Positions 1 through 5,817 of a stretch of 6,523 bases of DNA are shown here, piece by piece. The stretch's first letter is position 1. Each line of letters opens with the position of its first letter. Where the stretch lies: contig DFGF01000022.1 of the NCBI GenBank assembly GCA_002371715.1, positions 3,219 to 9,741 of the forward strand, written 5' to 3'. The position numbers and the translations under genes were made by a program. The notes below the pieces were generated by a model. That model was given only the letters and a program-made list of their open reading frames with translations, was not told the DNA's origin and did no database searches. The DNA comes from Prevotella sp. UBA3757. Its GTDB lineage: Bacteria; Bacteroidota; Bacteroidia; Bacteroidales; Bacteroidaceae.

Positions 1-16
1 ATTCCGCCACCTGGGC
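1..16 (-). tRNA. tRNA-Leu, 5' end only (runs off the window)
   Basis: Read on the minus strand these 16 bases are GCCCAGGTGGCGGAAT. This matches the start of a bacterial tRNA-Leu: seven acceptor bases (GCCCAGG), then U8 and G9, then the D-stem opening GCGGAAU that normally continues as UGGUAGACGC. The rest, including the anticodon, lies outside the window, so the isoacceptor cannot be read. It sits about 50 bases downstream of tRNA-Gly on the same strand with no promoter between them, so the two are probably cut from one precursor. The identity rests on a short stretch and on family knowledge. Confidence 0.72.
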
Positions 17-55
17 ATTTTACATTAGCAACCTTTCGCTAACGCTCTTTTTTGT

Positions 56-67
56 TCAACATGTTGA
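56..67. repeat. 12-base perfect palindrome abutting the tRNA-Gly 3' end
   Basis: The sequence TCAACATGTTGA is identical on both strands. Its last base (67) is the discriminator position of tRNA-Gly, so it forms the start of the spacer between tRNA-Gly and tRNA-Leu. In RNA it could fold into only a four-pair stem with a four-base loop. It may affect 3' trimming of the precursor or may be chance; no function is shown. Confidence 0.4.
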
Positions 68-139
68 GCGGAAAACGGGACTCGGACCCGCGACCCCAAC
101 CTTGGCAAGGTTGTGCTCTACCAACTGAGCTATTTCCGC
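67..139 (-). tRNA. tRNA-Gly (anticodon GCC)
   Basis: The minus strand gives a complete 73-base cloverleaf. The acceptor stem GCGGAAA pairs with TTTCCGC and is followed by discriminator U, as usual for bacterial glycine tRNAs. The D arm is AGCTCAGTTGGTAGAGC. The anticodon stem CAACC/GGTTG holds the loop TTGCCAA, giving anticodon GCC, which reads GGC and GGT. The T stem is GCGGG/CCCGT. No CCA is encoded, since the next bases read CAA, so CCA must be added by nucleotidyltransferase, as is common in Bacteroidota. One oddity is the T loop TCCGAGT, which has C at position 55 (plus-strand G at 85) where nearly all tRNAs have U, later pseudouridine. It is the first gene of a unit that continues into tRNA-Leu. 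Confidence 0.97.
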
Positions 140-183
140 ATTGAAAACCTCTTTGGGAGGTGCATCTCTCTTGATTGCGGGTG

Positions 184-215
184 CAAAGGTAATGCTTTTT
201 TCGGAACCCACCAAA
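184..215 (-). promoter_or_regulatory. Promoter of the tRNA-Gly/tRNA-Leu unit
   Basis: On the minus strand a -33 TTTG (212-215) is followed by exactly 20 bases and a -7 box TACCTTTG (184-191). This is the classical Bacteroidota primary-sigma promoter. Transcription should start near 177, leaving a leader of about 38 bases before the tRNA 5' end. That leader contains a small five-pair inverted repeat (ACCTC/GAGGT, 147-161). Confidence 0.8.
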
Positions 216-227
216 CTTTTTGCCGTT

Positions 228-241
228 TTTTTTCGAAAAAA
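228..241. repeat. AT-rich 14-base palindrome between divergent promoters
   Basis: TTTTTTCGAAAAAA reads the same on both strands. It is nested in a longer inverted repeat, AACTTTTT at 214-221 against AAAAAGTT at 237-244. It lies between the tRNA promoter and the RSH promoter, so it could act as an UP-like or curved upstream element for either one. This is inferred from position and composition only. Confidence 0.35.
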
Positions 242-271
242 GTTAATATTTACACTTTTCGTTACTTTTTC

Positions 272-302
272 TTGCTTATTTCTCCGCTTATTTGTAACTT
301 TG
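272..302 (+). promoter_or_regulatory. Promoter of the RSH-EFR1 operon
   Basis: A -7 box TAACTTTG (295-302) matches the Bacteroidota TAnnTTTG consensus. Exactly 20 bases upstream is TTG (272-274), a minimal -33 element in a T-rich run. Transcription should start near 308-310, giving a short leader of about 22 bases before the ATG at 332. This also argues that the reading frame open upstream of 332 is not translated. Confidence 0.72.
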
Positions 303-331
303 CCCGTGTAAAATCAATAATCCATAAAAGC

Positions 332-2584
332 ATGACGGAGAGATTAGAATTTACAGCAACAGAGAAAGAGCAGGCCATCAGCCTTTACCAGCGCCTGCGC
401 GAACAGATAGCCGCAACACTGCAGCCCGACGACGAGCCGCGCATGCGCAGCTACCTCTTACAGACTATTGAGCAAAGCCAGGTAAGCCGCAACGTATTCG
501 GTCTGAACCCTATCTTGCTGGCCTTCCAGACGGCACAGCTGATAGTCGACGAGATTGGCCTGCGGCGCGACGGCGTACTGGCCGTACTGCTGCGCCCCAG
601 TTTCGAGCAGGGCGCTCTGAGCCTTGAGGAAGTCAGACTGCAGTACGGGCCGTCGGTTGCCCACATCCTGCACGGACTGCAGCGCATACAGGAGTTATAC
701 CAGAAGAATCCCGTTATAGAGAGCGAGAACTTCCGCAATCTGCTGCTGTCGTTTGCCGAGGACATGCGCGTGATACTTATTATGATAGCCGACCGCGTGA
801 ACCTGATGCGGCAGATTCGCGACACGGACCAGCTGGACGCACAGCGCGAGGTGTCGGAAGAGGCCGCGTACCTCTACGCCCCCCTGGCCCACAAACTGGG
901 TCTCTACAAGCTGAAGAGCGAACTGGAGGACTTGTCGCTGAAATACCTGGAGCACGACGCCTACTATCATATCAAGGACAAGCTGAGCGAGACGAAGAAG
1001 AGCCGCGACGCCTATATCGAACAGTTCATCAAGCCCGTCAACGAACGGCTCACCGAAGCCGGACTGCACTTCCACATCAAGGGACGCACCAAGAGCATCC
1101 ACTCCATCTGGCAGAAGATGAAGAAACAGCACTGCCAGTTCGAGGGCGTCTACGACCTGTTTGCCATCCGCATCATACTGGAGGTCGGAGGTGACGCAAT
1201 GAGAGACGACGGAAAGGAAACGCGCGAACTGCACCGGCGCGAAGTGATGGAGTGCTGGCAGGCCTTCGCCATCATCACCTCGATGTATCAGCCCAACCCC
1301 AAGCGGCTGCGCGACTGGCTCAGCGTGCCGAAGTCGAACGGCTACGAGAGTTTGCACATCACCGTGCTCGGGCCTGACAGGAAGTGGGTGGAGGTACAGA
1401 TACGCACCGAGCGCATGGACGAGATAGCCGAGCGCGGCGTGGCAGCCCACTGGCGCTACAAGGGCGTCAAAAGCGAGTCGGGACTGGACGAATGGCTGAC
1501 CAACATCCGGTCGATGCTGGAAACCAGCGACGGACTGGACGCCATGGACCAGTTCAAGATGGACCTCTATGAGGACGAGGTATTCGTCTTCACGCCCAAG
1601 GGCGACCTGTTCAAGTTTCCCAAAGGAGCCACGGTGCTGGACTTTGCCTACCACATCCATTCAAAAATAGGTAACGCGTGCGTGGGCGCGCGCATAAACA
1701 ACAAGGTGGTAACCATCCGCCAACTGCTGCAGAGCGGTGACCAGGTGGAAATCATGACATCGACCTCGCAGCACCCGCGCCAGGAGTGGCTGACGATTGT
1801 CAAGACGTCGCGTGCCAAGTCGAAAATCCGGCTGGCCCTGAAGGAGACGCAGGTCAAGGAGGGTCTCTTTGCCAAGGAGATGCTGGAGCGTAAGTTCAAG
1901 AACCGTAAGCTGGAGATGGACGAGTCCGTCATGCAGCACCTCATCAAGAAGCTGGGCTTCAAGGAGGTCAGCGACTTCTACCGCCAGATAGCCTCAGGCG
2001 AGCTGGATGTCAATACGGTCATAGACCGCTACATCGGGCTGCAGCAAGGCGAAGGACCGACCACGGGCAACAACGTGGCGGAGAGTGCCGCCAACTTCGT
2101 GCTCGACGAGTCGCGCCTGCCCAAGGACCATGTCCAGGAAGACGTGCTGGTGATTGACCGCAACCTGAAAGGTGTAGACTACCAGCTGGCACGCTGCTGC
2201 CAACCCATCTACGGTGACCACGTGTTCGGTTTCGTGACGGTCAGCGGCGGCATCAAAATTCACCGCGACGACTGTCCGAACGCCCCTGAACTGAAGAAGC
2301 GCTTCGGCTACCGCGTGGTCAAGGCCCGGTGGAGCGGCAAGGGGTCGTCGCAGTATGCCATCACCCTCCGTGTGGTGGGCAACGACGACATCGGCATCGT
2401 CAACAACCTGACCAGCATCATATCGCACGAGGAGCGACTCATTCTGCGCAACATCAATATCGACTCACACGACGGACTGTTCAGCGGCAACCTGACCATC
2501 ATGCTCGACGACACCAACCGTCTGGAGTCGCTCATCAAGAAACTACGCACCGTCAAGGGCGTCAAACAAGTATCAAGACTATGA
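332..2584 (+). CDS. relA: RelA/SpoT-family (p)ppGpp synthetase with a dead HD hydrolase domain
   Basis: This 750-residue protein is a long RSH alarmone enzyme that transfers pyrophosphate from ATP to GDP/GTP. Domains in order: degenerate HD (about 45-165), synthetase (about 245-380), TGS (about 415-477), helical region, zinc-finger/CC domain and ACT (about 674-750). Synthetase residues are intact: R252/K254 and S258-I259 with K262-M263, Y274-D275 and R280, NGYESLH (336-342) and EVQIRT (354-359). The HD site is lost: the first His is N59, the His-Asp pair is R88-P89, and the acidic pair is E92-Q93; only D154 remains. The zinc-finger ligands C622, C623, H644 and C648 are kept, so ribosome-linked control is plausible. 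A loop after R280 (about 284-306) appears longer than usual. The start at 332 is chosen because the frame upstream runs through the tRNA and lies before the promoter. There is no Shine-Dalgarno. The stop overlaps the next ATG. Confidence 0.95.
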   Translation: MTERLEFTATEKEQAISLYQRLREQIAATLQPDDEPRMRSYLLQTIEQSQVSRNVFGLNPILLAFQTAQLIVDEIGLRRDGVLAVLLRPSFEQGALSLEEVRLQYGPSVAHILHGLQRIQELYQKNPVIESENFRNLLLSFAEDMRVILIMIADRVNLMRQIRDTDQLDAQREVSEEAAYLYAPLAHKLGLYKLKSELEDLSLKYLEHDAYYHIKDKLSETKKSRDAYIEQFIKPVNERLTEAGLHFHIKGRTKSIHSIWQKMKKQHCQFEGVYDLFAIRIILEVGGDAMRDDGKETRELHRREVMECWQAFAIITSMYQPNPKRLRDWLSVPKSNGYESLHITVLGPDRKWVEVQIRTERMDEIAERGVAAHWRYKGVKSESGLDEWLTNIRSMLETSDGLDAMDQFKMDLYEDEVFVFTPKGDLFKFPKGATVLDFAYHIHSKIGNACVGARINNKVVTIRQLLQSGDQVEIMTSTSQHPRQEWLTIVKTSRAKSKIRLALKETQVKEGLFAKEMLERKFKNRKLEMDESVMQHLIKKLGFKEVSDFYRQIASGELDVNTVIDRYIGLQQGEGPTTGNNVAESAANFVLDESRLPKDHVQEDVLVIDRNLKGVDYQLARCCQPIYGDHVFGFVTVSGGIKIHRDDCPNAPELKKRFGYRVVKARWSGKGSSQYAITLRVVGNDDIGIVNNLTSIISHEERLILRNINIDSHDGLFSGNLTIMLDDTNRLESLIKKLRTVKGVKQVSRL

Positions 2585-3363
2585 TATTTTATTTCTCAGG
2601 CACAGGCAATACGCAATGGGCAGCCCGGCAACTGGCCGAAGCCACAGGCGAAGAACTGCTCAGCATACCCGACGAACTGCGGAAGGGCCAGCTGGACTAC
2701 CGGCTGGAGGGCGACGAGCGGCTGGGCTTCTGCTTCCCCACGCACGGCTGGCAGCCCCCACGCATCGTCCGCGAGTTCATCCGCCGTTCAACGTTCAACG
2801 TTCAACGTTCAACGTACTGCTTCGCCTTGACCACGTGTGGCGACAACATGGGAGAGGCGATGACCATTCTCAACAAGGAACTGCAGCGGAAAGGGCTGCA
2901 CGCCGACGCGCTGTTCTCGGTCATCATGCCTGAGACGTACGTATGCCTGCCCTTCATGGTGACGGACACGGAGGAGCGCGAGCACCAGAAGATAGACCAG
3001 GCCCGCCGCCAGTTGGAGCACATCGTCCAGGTCATACAGAACCGGCAGCGCGGCATCGCAGAACTGGAAAAGGGAGCCACGCCCCGACTCTATTCCTACG
3101 TCATCGGCGGCTATTTCAACCGTCGGATGATAACCGACCGGAAGTTCACGGTCGATGCCGACGTCTGCATCCGCTGCGGCCGGTGCGCCAAGGTGTGCCC
3201 CGTTGACAATATAGAAGGTACACCCCCCACGTGGCTTCACAACGGACGGTGTACCTCCTGTCTGGCCTGTTACCACTACTGCCCGGTTCACGCCATCAAC
3301 AACGGCCCGATTACCCGGCAGCGCGGACAGTATTACTTCAATAGACGCGGGGACCAAAAATAG
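2581..3363 (+). CDS. EFR1-type flavodoxin-like / two-[4Fe-4S] ferredoxin protein
   Basis: This 260-residue protein resembles the EFR1 family, in which a flavodoxin-like domain precedes a bacterial ferredoxin domain. The N-terminus FYFSGTGNT (3-11) is a flavodoxin phosphate-binding loop for FMN. Residues 80-92 (CFALTTCGDNMGE) match the second flavin-contacting strand. At the C-terminus are two complete [4Fe-4S] motifs, C196/C199/C202 with C206-P and C224/C227/C230 with C234-P. It probably carries out electron transfer in the cytoplasm; partner and substrate are unknown. The ATG overlaps the RSH stop as ATGA, so translation is probably coupled; no Shine-Dalgarno is seen. A four-copy 7-base tandem repeat encodes about residues 69-78 in the loop before the TTCG strand. 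The last 26 bases overlap the converging yggS gene. Confidence 0.9.
   Translation: MIFYFSGTGNTQWAARQLAEATGEELLSIPDELRKGQLDYRLEGDERLGFCFPTHGWQPPRIVREFIRRSTFNVQRSTYCFALTTCGDNMGEAMTILNKELQRKGLHADALFSVIMPETYVCLPFMVTDTEEREHQKIDQARRQLEHIVQVIQNRQRGIAELEKGATPRLYSYVIGGYFNRRMITDRKFTVDADVCIRCGRCAKVCPVDNIEGTPPTWLHNGRCTSCLACYHYCPVHAINNGPITRQRGQYYFNRRGDQK
2785..2815. repeat. Heptanucleotide tandem repeat inside the EFR1 gene (CGTTCAA x4)
   Basis: Four perfect copies of CGTTCAA fill 2785-2812, followed by a partial CGT. They are in frame with the gene and encode R69 to S77, which reads as a low-complexity insertion in a surface loop before the flavodoxin strand at about 80. Because the unit is not a multiple of three, gain or loss of one or two copies would shift the reading frame. 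The unit shares the core TCAAC and the same period with the repeat at 4511-4552. Confidence 0.95.
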
Positions 3364-4012
3364 TGGTGCCGATGCGAACCATCGTGCTCCCCTCGCCCAC
3401 GGCTATCAGGTAGTCGTGGCTCATGCCCCACGAACGCTCGCAGAAGTAGTCGGCAGAGGCAAAGTAGCGGGTCTTGACCTCGTCGAACAGCCGCCTGGCA
3501 TGGCGGAACTCCTCACGGATCTGCTGCTCGTCGTCGGTGTACGACGCCATCATCATCAGTCCGCAGATGCGCACATGCGACATCTCGCGCCACAAGCCCG
3601 AGTCCAGCAGTTCGAAGAGTGCCTGGTCGGTCAGTCCGTACTTCGTCTCCTCCTCGGCTATGTGCAACTCCAGCAGCACGTCGATGACGCGGCCGTTACG
3701 GGCTGCCTGCTTCTCAATCTCCTGCAGCAGCCGGAGCGAGTCCACGGCCTCAATCATCGTGACATACGGCGCAATATACTTCACCTTGTTGGTCTGCAGG
3801 TGCCCGATAAAATGCCAGCGGATGTCCTTGGGCAGCGTCTCGTGCTTCTGGCGCAACTCCTGCTCGTGGCTCTCGCCGAAGATGCGCTGCCCCTCGGCGT
3901 ATGCCGCCTCAATATACTCGTTGGGGTGATACTTGCTGATAGCCACTAACCGGACACCTTCAGGCAGATTGGCCAGCACCTCGTTCAAATGACCTTTGAC
4001 GTCGTACATCAT
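3338..4012 (-). CDS. yggS: YggS/PLPBP family pyridoxal-5'-phosphate homeostasis protein
   Basis: This 224-residue protein, the usual length for the family, is a single-domain PLP-binding TIM barrel without known enzymatic activity. The family keeps cellular PLP and amino-acid pools in balance. Visible signatures are AISKYHP with the probable PLP-binding lysine K27, HFIGHLQTNK (67-76), the GLMMMA strand (151-156), the phosphate-binding GMSHD (196-200; the family's SMGMS is SWGMS here), and VRIGTTIFG (212-220). Its ATG overlaps the stop of the upstream DUF4494 gene by four bases (4009-4012), so the two are co-translated. A second ATG follows directly at 4009, so Met1 or Met2 could be used. Its 3' end overlaps the converging EFR1 gene by 26 bases, with no terminator seen between them. 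Confidence 0.96.
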   Translation of the reverse strand: MMYDVKGHLNEVLANLPEGVRLVAISKYHPNEYIEAAYAEGQRIFGESHEQELRQKHETLPKDIRWHFIGHLQTNKVKYIAPYVTMIEAVDSLRLLQEIEKQAARNGRVIDVLLELHIAEEETKYGLTDQALFELLDSGLWREMSHVRICGLMMMASYTDDEQQIREEFRHARRLFDEVKTRYFASADYFCERSWGMSHDYLIAVGEGSTMVRIGTTIFGPRVY

Positions 4013-4491
4013 CCTTCGTATTCAGGCTTAGCATCCTCTACGGGCTGTTTACCGTATTCGTAGACGTCCATCAGCGTGGTCTCTGCCAATGAGGCTATCA
4101 CGTAGTCAATCATCGTGGTGCCCATGACCGCCTCAATATTGTTGACGGCACCTTTCAGCGTACCGGCCTGCACCAGGTAGTTGACGTTGGACCGCTTCTC
4201 TTTCTCGGTCTTCTCGTCGATGGTGATAAACTGCAGCTTGGCCTTATACCAACGGTCGGCCAGCTCCTCGTCAGAGAAGAATATCTCCTTGTAGGGGGCT
4301 ATCTTGATGTCCTTAATGGTAAACTCGCCGCTGATGTAGCTCGACATTTCCTCCATGATGCGCTTCTCGGCCTCCGTAAACGAGAGGGCGTCAACGACAT
4401 ACGATTCACTCACTTTCTTCTGCAAGCCGTCCTCCATCGTCTTCTCGTAGGCAATCTTGCATTCAAACCAAATGGCTGTTCTTGATCTCAT
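4009..4491 (-). CDS. DUF4494 domain protein
   Basis: This 160-residue protein has no known function. The N-terminal signature RTAIWFECKIAYEKT and the following QKKVSESYVVDALSFTEAE match my memory of DUF4494, a Bacteroidota family usually found as single-domain proteins of this size. No signal peptide or membrane segment is visible, so it is probably cytoplasmic. The sequence is rich in charged residues, with a predicted mixed alpha/beta pattern and an acidic tail. It is the middle gene of a three-gene operon: 60 bases (mostly a heptamer repeat) separate it from the pseudokinase upstream, and it overlaps yggS by four bases downstream. The start follows an AT-rich stretch without Shine-Dalgarno. 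No TAnnTTTG box lies just upstream, so it is probably read from the promoter at 5818-5849. Confidence 0.85.
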   Translation of the reverse strand: MRSRTAIWFECKIAYEKTMEDGLQKKVSESYVVDALSFTEAEKRIMEEMSSYISGEFTIKDIKIAPYKEIFFSDEELADRWYKAKLQFITIDEKTEKEKRSNVNYLVQAGTLKGAVNNIEAVMGTTMIDYVIASLAETTLMDVYEYGKQPVEDAKPEYEG

Positions 4492-4510
4492 ATCTTTATT
4501 TATAATTAAT

Positions 4511-4552
4511 TCTCAACTTTCAACTCTCAACTTTCAACTCTCAACTCTCAAC
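4511..4552. repeat. Six-copy heptanucleotide repeat (TYTCAAC) between pseudokinase and DUF4494 genes
   Basis: Six head-to-tail 7-base units run from 4511 to 4552. In order they are TCTCAAC, TTTCAAC, TCTCAAC, TTTCAAC, TCTCAAC, TCTCAAC, so only the second base varies. The last base forms part of the pseudokinase stop codon (minus-strand TAG at 4552-4554). The array makes up most of the 60-base intergenic gap. It carries no stem-loop potential and so is not a terminator. Period and core TCAAC are shared with the coding repeat at 2785. Confidence 0.95.
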
Positions 4553-5793
4553 TACTTCTGTATGGCCCTGCTATTTGTAGACCCCATCTCCTTTTTCTTC
4601 TTCTCGGTGATACGGTCTATAATCTCAGTGGCTATCAGCTGTGCACGCTCGGGCGACAATCCGGCCTCCTGCCCCATCTTGGCCTGGACCTTCATCAGTT
4701 CGTTGATGGTGGGCTCACTCTCGGAGGTGAACTTCTTCTCGGCATTACTCATGTATTCCTTATTATATATCTTCGAGAGAATACGGTCAGCCGCCTCGCT
4801 ATATTTCTTACGGAATATCTCTTCGGCCTTGGCCTGGAAGTCACGCTCGGCAGACTCGTCGACAATCAGCGAGTCGCCACTATTGGTGACACCCAGCTCG
4901 GCGGGGTCGAAACCGTCGTCCAAAAGGTCATCGGTGGGCTGGCGCGGCGCGGGCTTGACAAACTCCACCGGGTTGGACTCGGGAAACATGTCGACATAAA
5001 GGCCAACGCACACCAGGGCTATAACTGCGGCAATGCCGGCGGTAATAGCCGTCCGGATAAGATTGTGCTTCCGGCGCACGGCACTGAGCATCTCGTCCGG
5101 CGTGTTATAGCGGTCTTCGGGGGCATGGCTGGTGGCCTTCTTGATGGCCTGCCGATACTCCAAGGGCAAATCGACCACGACACCCAGACTGTCCAGGAAC
5201 TTACCTATCGAGTAAACGTCGCAACGGTCGTCGATGCTGCCATGTTGCAGCACTTCAGGGGCCACATACCGCGCATCGTCACCATAGAAAGCCTGCAGGT
5301 CGGACATGCCCAGGTAGTAGGAACCGTGCGAAATCAGCAATGGGACAAGGTCGCCTTTGCGGGCAAAAACCGTATTGGGCGAATAGCAGATGTGGCGGAT
5401 GCCCTTCGTGTGCAACAGCCTTGTCACGCTGACCAGCCCCTCAAGTACGGACTCGAGGAAGTCCTGCCTGGCCACAACGGCCGGCGTATCTCTCAGTATC
5501 TCGGCAAACGACATGTACTGACCCGTCTCGACGATGTTCAGCCTGACAACGTCGTCATGCTCCACCGTAGGGGTAAAGTGCAGTTGGTGATTGTCGGCAA
5601 TCGTGGTGTTATCCTCGCACTCACGCTTGATGGCACCACTGAAAGTGATGTTATCGACTAACGGCCGACGGATGTCAACTACCGACTTGTACTTGCCATC
5701 GTCCTGCTTGGCACGATAAAACTCGCCGATGGGCATCTGCGTCTGGTTCAGTTTCCCACCGGATTTAGCTACCAACAATTCTTCGTAATTCAT
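4552..5793 (-). CDS. Membrane-anchored protein kinase-like protein, probable pseudokinase
   Basis: This 413-residue protein has a Ser/Thr-kinase-like cytoplasmic domain (about 15-240), a basic stop RRKH (240-243), one transmembrane helix (about 249-267) and an outer helical region of about 145 residues. Kinase landmarks are VAPE (177-180, the APE motif), CDVYSIGKFL (191-200, subdomain IX) and PEDRYNTPDEM (225-235, subdomain XI). The catalytic residues look lost: the HRD loop reads HICYSPNT (134-141), with C136 for Asp and T141 for Asn; the DFG motif reads SHG (155-157); and no glycine loop or VAIK lysine is clear. It is therefore more likely a scaffold or sensor than an active kinase. The start at 5793 is chosen because AAGGAG lies six bases upstream; an ATG at 5820 falls within the promoter -7 box. 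It is the first gene of the operon with DUF4494 and yggS. Confidence 0.82.
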   Translation of the reverse strand: MNYEELLVAKSGGKLNQTQMPIGEFYRAKQDDGKYKSVVDIRRPLVDNITFSGAIKRECEDNTTIADNHQLHFTPTVEHDDVVRLNIVETGQYMSFAEILRDTPAVVARQDFLESVLEGLVSVTRLLHTKGIRHICYSPNTVFARKGDLVPLLISHGSYYLGMSDLQAFYGDDARYVAPEVLQHGSIDDRCDVYSIGKFLDSLGVVVDLPLEYRQAIKKATSHAPEDRYNTPDEMLSAVRRKHNLIRTAITAGIAAVIALVCVGLYVDMFPESNPVEFVKPAPRQPTDDLLDDGFDPAELGVTNSGDSLIVDESAERDFQAKAEEIFRKKYSEAADRILSKIYNKEYMSNAEKKFTSESEPTINELMKVQAKMGQEAGLSPERAQLIATEIIDRITEKKKKEMGSTNSRAIQK

Positions 5794-5799
5794 ATAGTG

Positions 5800-5805
5800 C
5801 TCCTT
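5800..5805 (-). promoter_or_regulatory. Shine-Dalgarno deciding the pseudokinase start
   Basis: The minus strand reads AAGGAG, then six bases, then the ATG at 5793. A strong Shine-Dalgarno is uncommon in Bacteroidota and is not seen before the other genes here. It fixes the start nine codons downstream of the first in-frame ATG at 5820. Confidence 0.75.
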
Positions 5806-5817
5806 GTTTTGAATGTG

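Noticed and set aside
25..42. A terminator between tRNA-Gly and tRNA-Leu from the TTAGC/GCTAA inverted repeat.
   Set aside because: Only five pairs with an eight-base loop and no T-run on the minus strand; it also lies between two genes that appear to be co-transcribed.
113..331. An in-frame extension of the RSH gene starting at 113, adding 73 residues.
   Set aside because: It runs through the tRNA-Gly gene and the promoter at 272-302, and its translation does not look like any RSH N-terminus; the family-like sequence begins at the ATG at 332.
695..1660. A long minus-strand open frame of 321 codons opposite the RSH gene.
   Set aside because: It is a shadow of a GC-rich coding strand: the translation is rich in Val/Leu/Gly/His with no family resemblance, and the opposite strand has a certain gene.
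3416..3949. A plus-strand open frame of 177 codons within yggS.
   Set aside because: Antisense shadow of a clear YggS gene, with no promoter or recognisable protein.
4511..4552. A CRISPR array or terminator at the tandem repeat.
   Set aside because: The unit is only seven bases with no spacers, and it has no hairpin potential.
5065..5661. A plus-strand open frame of 198 codons opposite the pseudokinase.
   Set aside because: Composition and position fit an antisense shadow; no promoter or recognisable domain.
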